A DNA stretch of 64,000 nt from Casuarina equisetifolia. Lineage: Eukaryota; Streptophyta; Magnoliopsida; Fagales; Casuarinaceae. Of the stretch, positions 57,074-64,000 are shown in pieces. How positions within the stretch are numbered: position 1 is the stretch's first letter; every line of letters starts with the position of its first letter. The notes beneath the pieces were generated by a model that worked only from the letters and a program-made list of their open reading frames with translations, was not told the DNA's origin and did no database searches. A program made the position numbers and the translations under genes. Where the stretch lies: contig CM052357.1 in assembly GCA_028551475.1 (NCBI GenBank), positions 27,921,745-27,985,744 of the forward strand, given 5' to 3'.

Positions 57074-59111
57074 AATGGTTGTTGGATACTGCGAGGGGAC
57101 TGCTAAAAAATATGTGCACTTTCAAGAGGTTCCGCTTCATGTCTAATCCTAATCTTCTTTCATGTCCCTTATGTCATTTTCATAAATGTTTTAAATCCTT
57201 GTTCATAATCTTTATGATCATGGTGGCTTGTGAAGTTTGCTAGACAGGAACTATTTTGCTATGTCACTGTCTTCTAGTCGTGGCCTTTTATTCTCCATTT
57301 AGAATATAATCTTGACTGTCTTTGTATCGTTGGAACTTCTCTGTCAATTTTCTTTATGCTTCATCCATTTTCCACAACTTTCTGTGAATTATTATATTAA
57401 CATTTATATCTCGGTGAAGTATAAAATCCCCTTTCAACGGTCAAAACCCTGACAAGCTCACCTAGGTGGCTGTAAAACCAGTACCTGCCTGGTTTTACAG
57501 GAATAAAACCAAACCAATCTCCAAAGCCGTGTCATATATTCTAAAGGTTTTAAGCATCCTTTTATGGCTTCCACATCCACTATCAGAGCAGTTTTCTTGA
57601 GTTAGTTCCTAACTTAAATCCATGAAATTAAGTCAGGTAAACTGAAGTCTCCAGGAAGTGGCTAAGACGAGTAATATTGGTCCGTTGATTCGGAAGCTGA
57701 AATCTTCTGGTCCTCCCAACTCTAAGGCAAAGGCATATATTAGGCCTTGTACTGGTTATGATATCCATAACATTTGAGAGGCTCTTGTTGAAACCCATTG
57801 GCAAAACTAAAGAGTCAGACAGGGAATACTTGACTATTGATTCAAAACCATGACTGACAAGCTATGATTGGAAATAATGATAATGTATATTACGCATCTT
57901 GAATGGTCAAATTTCAAAGCAGAAGTTGGATGTATACTATGTGCCATATTGTTTTTTGACGTGGAAGGATTTTGATTGCTTGGCTGTTTTTGGAATGTCT
58001 GATGTGATTGAATGACTTGTTCTCCTTTAGTTATTCGAGGAATTTTTGGGGCAACCATTGCCATACTTTGTAAAGAGGCAAAAGGGTTGGCTAATTAAAT
58101 GTCAGAAATCAATTTACAAAGCCATCACAGCCAACAGATCAAAGAAAAATGTTCCACGAACTTGAGTGGACAGTTAGAAATGCTCCCATGTCTTCAACAT
58201 CAAGTTCTCTGCCTTTTGCAGTCTTGCTTGGATTCCTAATTTACCTAATCAATAAAAATTCGTTGTGTTGATAATGCTTGAAAAGTTGAATTATTGTTGT
58301 TCAAACATGAAGAATAAAAGAAAATAAGGAAAGGCAATCATTCCAGGTTGAATAAGGAAGGCTTACAGCAACCTTCTCATTGAACAGTGCCCATGATGGA
58401 ATCCGATTTCCCTTAACTATATTACAGTATTATGGGTTATGCCTGTAATAGTTGAGTTTAGGTTGTGAAGTCTAATTTCAAGTCCATCACCGAGAAGCAT
58501 TTGCATTTCATGGCCTTTTATATTTGAAATATATATCGTGTTGTGTTAAGAATGATGTAAATTATTTCACATTGCTTCACTCTTACACGTAAATCTTCTT
58601 GAAGTGAAAAATTATCTCCTCTTTAAAGTTGGACTTAAAAAGGAAGTGCACCTCATGCACAAAACCTATAACCCAAAGTAGTTTGTAAAGTCATGTTTGT
58701 TTTTTACTAGTAATGGAGTGAGGGCATTTGAATTGAGGATGTTGAAGAAGCAATAACTCTTGTCATTAAGCTATTGGCCTCGGTTTATATTTGCTTAAAT
58801 CTTATTTAAAATGATCTTTAAAATATATAAAAAAAAATACCCTTAAGATTTTATCGAGGAAATGAGTCTTCCTAGGTGTCGGTAAATCAGTTCGGGTTAG
58901 GAACATGAAAGAAAGAAAAAACTAACAACATTTATTCACTTATTAGTTATCGAAGGTGGTAAATAACGCCTTTTGTCCTAATATGACATGCTGGTAATCA
59001 AGAATTGACGGTTTTCCCAACGCCTTTGAACCTTGGAACCATCAACTCTTGATCGTGTTTAAGCAGTTTATCTAGTCTCCTTCACGAAGCCATTTCTTCC
59101 AAACATTCACA
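57074..59111. other. Cyclin 3'UTR and intergenic DNA; no gene seen
   Basis: No frame resembles a known protein; the minus frame at 57834-58064 is low-complexity. A perfect 12-base hairpin, CTGTAAAACCAG with CTGGTTTTACAG (57470-57481 and 57489-57500), stands out. The last 150 bases are the leader of the armadillo-repeat gene. Confidence 0.6.
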
Positions 59112-60035
59112 ATGTCAGATCCTCAGCTTCTTGAAACCATTACTATTTGTCTCTATGAAGCATTCTCAGACTCGTACGAGGAGAGGCAGAGAGCGCTGCA
59201 AATTCTGGATTCCATTACGAAAGTTAATCCCCAAAACAGGACCTTACTTGGACACACAGATGGTGCCATTGCTGCCCTTATTGAGCTCTCCAAATCTTCC
59301 TCCCCCATCATTGAAACTCTCTCATTGTCCATCCTCTTCAACCTCTCTCTAAACCCTGGTCTAAAGCGGTCTCTTGCAGACATGGAAACCATTTACCATC
59401 TCAACTCGATGATCCTCTCATCAAGTTCTCCCGAATCCAGCAGATTGGTTTCCTCATTGGTTTGCAGTCTGGCCATGCATGACAAGAACAAGGCCAAGTT
59501 TGGTGTAGCTGGTACCATCCCGTTGCTGGTCAAGGCAGTCGCGGGGCCGCGTGGCCCGGCTGCCCATCACCTCCTAAGTTCTCTGGCTGAGCTTGTCCAG
59601 TACCACGGGAATTGCACCGTGGCTGTTCGTTCAGGCGCCATTCCAGTGCTTCTCCGAATAGTGGAGAGCGCTGACACCCAAGATATAGCCGGAACTGCGC
59701 TCTCTATTCTGTGTCTCGTTGCAAGGTTCGAGGAGGGATTGAATGCTCTGAGACAAACGGACGAGATCCTGAGCTTGATGGTGAATGTGTTGAAAGGGAC
59801 GTCCATGTTGAGTAAAGAGGGTGCAGCTGAAATCCTTCTTCGCCTCTTCGATGAAAGCGACGAATGCGTAAGAGATGCTCTGAGTGTGCCACACTTCTCC
59901 TCCGTTCTAGCTGATCTTTCTGTGAGAGGATCTGCTAAAGCTCGAGAGAAGGCTGGTTTGCTAATGAGAAAAACTGTGCTTGCCGACGTGGATTGTTATT
60001 CAGATGGGAAATCTGTCGCTTCTTTGCCATGGTAA
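59112..60035 (+). CDS. Armadillo-repeat protein (U-box-less, PUB-related)
   Basis: Intronless frame of 307 codons. The whole chain is helical ARM-type repeats: LGHTDGAIAALIELSKS (about 46-62), SLSILFNLSLNPGLKRSL, VAGTIPLLVKAVAGP, VRSGAIPVLLRIVES, and the end block GAAEILLRLFDESDECVRDA. These are typical of the ARM region of plant U-box ubiquitin ligases. No U-box is present and the start (MSDPQLLETITICLYEAFSD) matches ARM-only members of the group. Such proteins act as protein-binding scaffolds; the partner is unknown. The codon usage is clearly coding and the frame is open from a good ATG context (AACAATGTCA). Confidence 0.9.
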   Translation: MSDPQLLETITICLYEAFSDSYEERQRALQILDSITKVNPQNRTLLGHTDGAIAALIELSKSSSPIIETLSLSILFNLSLNPGLKRSLADMETIYHLNSMILSSSSPESSRLVSSLVCSLAMHDKNKAKFGVAGTIPLLVKAVAGPRGPAAHHLLSSLAELVQYHGNCTVAVRSGAIPVLLRIVESADTQDIAGTALSILCLVARFEEGLNALRQTDEILSLMVNVLKGTSMLSKEGAAEILLRLFDESDECVRDALSVPHFSSVLADLSVRGSAKAREKAGLLMRKTVLADVDCYSDGKSVASLPW

Positions 60036-63000
60036 TTGGATTGCAAGTTTAAAGCTTCTCATTGAATGTCATCCAGTTTCCATGATTAGGGTTAAATCTC
60101 AATCATGGTGATATAGAGCCTTTACAGTATTTCTTGCTATAGAAACAATAATATGTATGAGTTTTAGTTCCTCGTTTGAAACAATTCTCAGAAATTTCAA
60201 GCAGTAAAATGAAGAAAACTGCTGAATCCTTCCTTCAAATTCAAGTAATCTTAATCTCACAGGGGATTAGCAAATGAGTGTACCTATCCATCTAGCACAG
60301 ATGTCAACTGGATATCAACCAACGAGGGAATAATAATGGAATACCTTAAATCTCAGGACCCAATATTCCCAATGTTTATTGGATACAACATAGTCAACCC
60401 TATGATTGATTCTTCCGAGGCATCTTCCTAATTAGATTTTCCCTCCTCCTCCATTCATGCCAAAAGTTACGAATCTTAAACCATTGCTGTCCCTTTGTTT
60501 TGGTGTTAAAGTAGAGATATTCCCTTCAGAAGATTTGGTGTTAAAGTAGAGATATTCCCTTCAGAAGTTGAAGTTCAAGAAGCTTCCACGAAGTATTGCA
60601 TGAAAAGAATTGTTGAAGGCCATAGTCCCACATGGAAGTGGTATAATTTTAAGGTAAAGTTTAAAAAAAAAAATCTTTTCACATAATTAGTTGTTTTTTA
60701 AGTCAAAAAAGTAAGTTTTTCTAATATATATTAAAATTTATGTTTTCTTTTAATACTCTTATAAGTTGTAGGAGTTCACATAAATATGATACCATGTGAG
60801 GTTGTAGTAATCCATGTGACAAGAAAATATGTTAATAAATGCTATGTATCTTATATTGTTACAGAATGTCTTTTATATAAGGTTTAAACATGGTCATGTC
60901 TCTTAAGTTTTTAAACTAATTTTAAGTTAAAATTTTAACCTTCTAATATGATAATAAAACCTAGAGTAATTGACATATTCTATTTGCATTACCCGTCGAT
61001 CACTATAAAAGCATGACGATCTCTTTAATGTACAAGGAGGTATCAAGGACCATACTTTATATTGGAGACATACAATCCTGAAAGAGAATTTTCTTCTAAC
61101 TAGCTTTTGGTTCGAATAAATTGATTTCCAACCAAAGTAAAGAAAAGAAAAAGAGAAAAAGGAAAAAGAAAGAAATCGAACTGTTCTATGAGATAAACAT
61201 CTATATATATATAGAACAGAAAAGCACAAGGAACAGTAACATGCAGCCTTTATCACGATACCGTTCAGACTTCAGTTTGCCTCTTTGGGATAGTTTTCAA
61301 GACTCAGAAAGGTCCAGAACCTGCTAGCTTTCGCCGTTTGGAGGCCACAGCCGGCAAACAACGGTGTGGGCTCGAGGCATCATGTTGCTTCGATGTGGCT
61401 AAAGCACTAGCTTATGCTTGTCACCCTTGCCGGCAGCTGCAGTCTAGGTTAAGAATACAAAGGCTTCATCTTGAAGCACTTGTCCCACCTTTGCCTTTTT
61501 CGAAAATCGATAACAGATAAACATGAAGTACAGTTTCCAAAAGATTTACAAAGATCAAGGCGTGACGGCTTTTGCAGCCCACAGGATGCTGGTTTCGGGT
61601 GAGACGAAAGGACTTGAAGGAGAATGTTCGTGATAGCTACGATGCTAAAGGAGGTTGGGGACAGTGACAGAGACCCCCCAAAAATATTACTTCATTTTCC
61701 CTTCTTTTTTTGTGGGCTCTGTTGATAAATCAAATTCAATGTCGTATATGTTACATAGTGTACTAAACACTTGAGTTCGGGGTAGAAGAAGCCTTTTTAT
61801 TCTTATTTTTAATAAACAAAATTTCTAAACAAAATCTAAATAATGTAAAACTTATGCTACACTATTTTTAACATATTCTTTATTTGAACATTAAAAAACA
61901 TATTTTTAATAGAAATTACTTATCATGAATATGAGAATGTGTTTAAGTAATTTCTTAATATTGAGTTGACTTTTAAATAAGGATAAAAAAGATAATAAAA
62001 ATGCTTTGTGAAAATTCAATAGTTATAAGGCATGTGGAGGATAAGCATCATACATTGGGAAAAAAATCATTGAAATAAAATTTAGTCAAAAGAAAGATAT
62101 TCTAACTTATGAGTTAACTTTTGTATTGAGATTTTTTGACTTTCTAAAATAATATCAGACTTAATCTATGTAAACTCAATGATATTTGGTGAGAAAATCC
62201 CACCCTAGAAAAAAAAATTTCTAAAATAAAATTTAATTAAAAAAATTCTTTAACTCACAAGTTAACTTTTTAAGTCTTTTCGAAGAACAAATATTGGCCT
62301 CCAACACATTGCCTGGGTTAATTCCATCCCATATGCATATTTATCTTACCTCAAAAGAAAATTATTCTGCTGTCATTTCCGTCTTTCCCTTTTACGTCTT
62401 CTTTGAAGGAATTGAAAAAACGAAGGAATCAAAAACGCTGAAATTTTGGTGGAAGAAAGTGACAGAGACTTTGGAACCATGAGAATGGTATAAGTTGAAA
62501 GGTATTCAAAACATGACAAATTAGCCAACAGTGAAAGACAGAATAATAAATGGCTTCATATTCCACCGAATTTGAGAGAAGGGAGGCAGAATTTGAAGTA
62601 TTTGACAGGAATGATACAGCTGTAGAGATTCCTCTCCCATGAATCACAGAAATCAACTTCTACTCTACACAACCCACAAAGAAACAAGGATTATTTTCAA
62701 AGTCAGCAGTAAATATATTCCTTCATTTATTTTCTCTCAGGGTCAAATATTCTTTACCCATTTGTGGTCGCAATTTAATTTGTATAACCCATAATTCAAA
62801 AGGTTGCACATCACCCACGAAATCGTTAAGCAAAATAAAGCTCATATATATTTTCACCACCTTTATTTTCTTGCTCCTTTAAATAAACATTAGAATGTTC
62901 TTCAAAGCAAAATATTATTGTGGAATTGATAAGTTGGCATAAAATCATTTTTATCTTGATAAAAAAATTATGAAAAATTAAAAAAATTGAAGATTATAAT

Positions 63001-64000
63001 CAACTATATGTATAACTAGCCTCTTGGAGTAGCAAAAGAAATAGAGAAGATAGAATTATAAGTGTTAGATGATCATGTCATTTAAATTTTTTTGTCAATA
63101 CGATTGAGCATCCTAAACTTGTATTGAGATTGTTAAGCAACTTTTACATTAACTTTCTTCTTTGGTTATATTCTTTATAGTTTCTCTTTGATTGCTATAG
63201 TATAAATTTTAAAAAATTTGTAGGATTAATCATGAAATGTAGAATAGCATATTGCCTTTTTAAAGATAGATATCATATGGATTTATTAATATACTTATAA
63301 GTTTAATTATAATAGCTCTTTTAGTAGTAATTCAAGCAACATCATGTAGTGCTCGTGAGTTTTAAAGGGCCGATTTGGATTTAGACCTTCAAATTGTCAA
63401 GGTCTGGGTTTTACTTTGGGCAAGTCCCTGCAGAGTTTAAAAGCCTAAATCCTAGTAATTTCGATCCTAGTAAGTAGATGCAAATGTTGAAAGGAGGATG
63501 CTTGGGATGGAAGAACAATCTGGGTTGGTCAAAAGTGTTTGCAGAACATGTTGCGGCCTTGGTTTCAAGAACTTCAAGGACTTCCTTGTTTATATTCTTT
63601 ATAATTCCTATTTGATCACCATAGTATAAATTTCTTTGCTTGATGCAAAGCATATGCGTAGAAGAGAAAAATTCAAACATAGAGGAGGCATCAAAGGAAG
63701 ATTACTGTGCTTGTCGATATCTCATTCCAGAAAAGCCTTAAATAAATTCCAAATCACCGATCATCTTTAAAAGTCGAGCTTATAAGAAAACAAGTAAAGT
63801 TGATCACCCTTTTCCATAGTCACTATGCTCCCAGAAAAAGAACAAGAAAAACTAAAATTGAACAAAAGAATGGAGGCCCCATCATCCGATGGTCAAAGAT
63901 CGGCTCTCCACCTTGTGCAAATCACACTACATCTTTTCCCTCTAAAATCTCACACTAGCAATATTTTAGACGCCAGTAAATCCAACCGTGGCTCCGGAAG
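60036..64000. other. AT-rich intergenic DNA to the window end; no gene recognised
   Basis: The first about 150 bases are probably the ARM gene's 3'UTR. A 36-base tandem repeat (TTTGGTGTTAAAGTAGAGAT unit) lies at 60498-60569. Around 61242-61520 two short plus-strand frames (MQPLSRYRSDFSLPLWDSFQ...; 60 codons from 61338) sit in a GC-richer island, but I do not recognise them. A degenerate repeat of TATTCTTTATAGTTTC-type sequence recurs at about 63170 and 63592. At the edge (63870-64000) the GC content rises; the minus strand could be the 3' end of a gene that continues beyond the window. Confidence 0.5.

Overview
The window is nuclear DNA from a eudicot flowering plant, probably woody. It has GT-AG introns, AT-rich intergenic DNA, many microsatellites, and a plant-specific gene set (PPR proteins, an SR-cyclophilin, an A2-type cyclin). 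I cannot name the species. No tRNA, rRNA or CRISPR array was seen.

Left part (1-20.7 kb). All recognised genes are on the minus strand: an Agenet/Tudor-plus-ENT protein (2050-3561; leader to about 4.3 kb), a 5'-truncated PPR pseudogene (about 6.56-7.27 kb), the proteasome/TREX-2 subunit DSS1/SEM1 (7560-9964), a full-length P-class PPR gene like Arabidopsis At3g54980 (14159-16738), and the tRNA C38 methyltransferase DNMT2/TRDMT1 in ten exons (17255-20642). Between DSS1 and the PPR gene lies a nest of fossils: a small LTR-bearing element, a fold-back element, and two inverted pieces of an RNase H-like sequence.

Middle (20.8-35.8 kb). A direct tandem duplication of about 7.5 kb. Each unit carries one intact DYW-type PPR gene resembling the MEF8/MEF8S editing factors, a decayed 5' fragment of a second such gene, and copied stretches of the Agenet gene's 5' leader and of the At3g54980-like gene's promoter. 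The DYW genes therefore sit behind a chimeric upstream region assembled from two neighbouring genes.

Right part (36-60 kb). All recognised genes are on the plus strand: a CYP95-type SR-cyclophilin (13 coding exons), mitochondrial cytochrome c oxidase subunit 5b, an A2-type cyclin with a tandemly duplicated cyclin-box exon and a cluster of mitosis-specific promoter motifs, and an intronless armadillo-repeat protein. From 60 kb to the end I see only AT-rich intergenic DNA.

By memory of the Arabidopsis map, CYP95 (At4g32420), an Agenet/Tudor-like gene (At4g32440) and MEF8S (At4g32450) are close neighbours there too, so part of this gene order looks ancient. The most interesting material is the shuffling of leaders and promoters around the DYW genes, the mosaic (gene-conversion-like) divergence between the two DYW copies, and the duplicated, partly inverted exon in the cyclin gene. 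Exon borders were worked out by hand from splice-site motifs, frame and family similarity, and have no transcript support.
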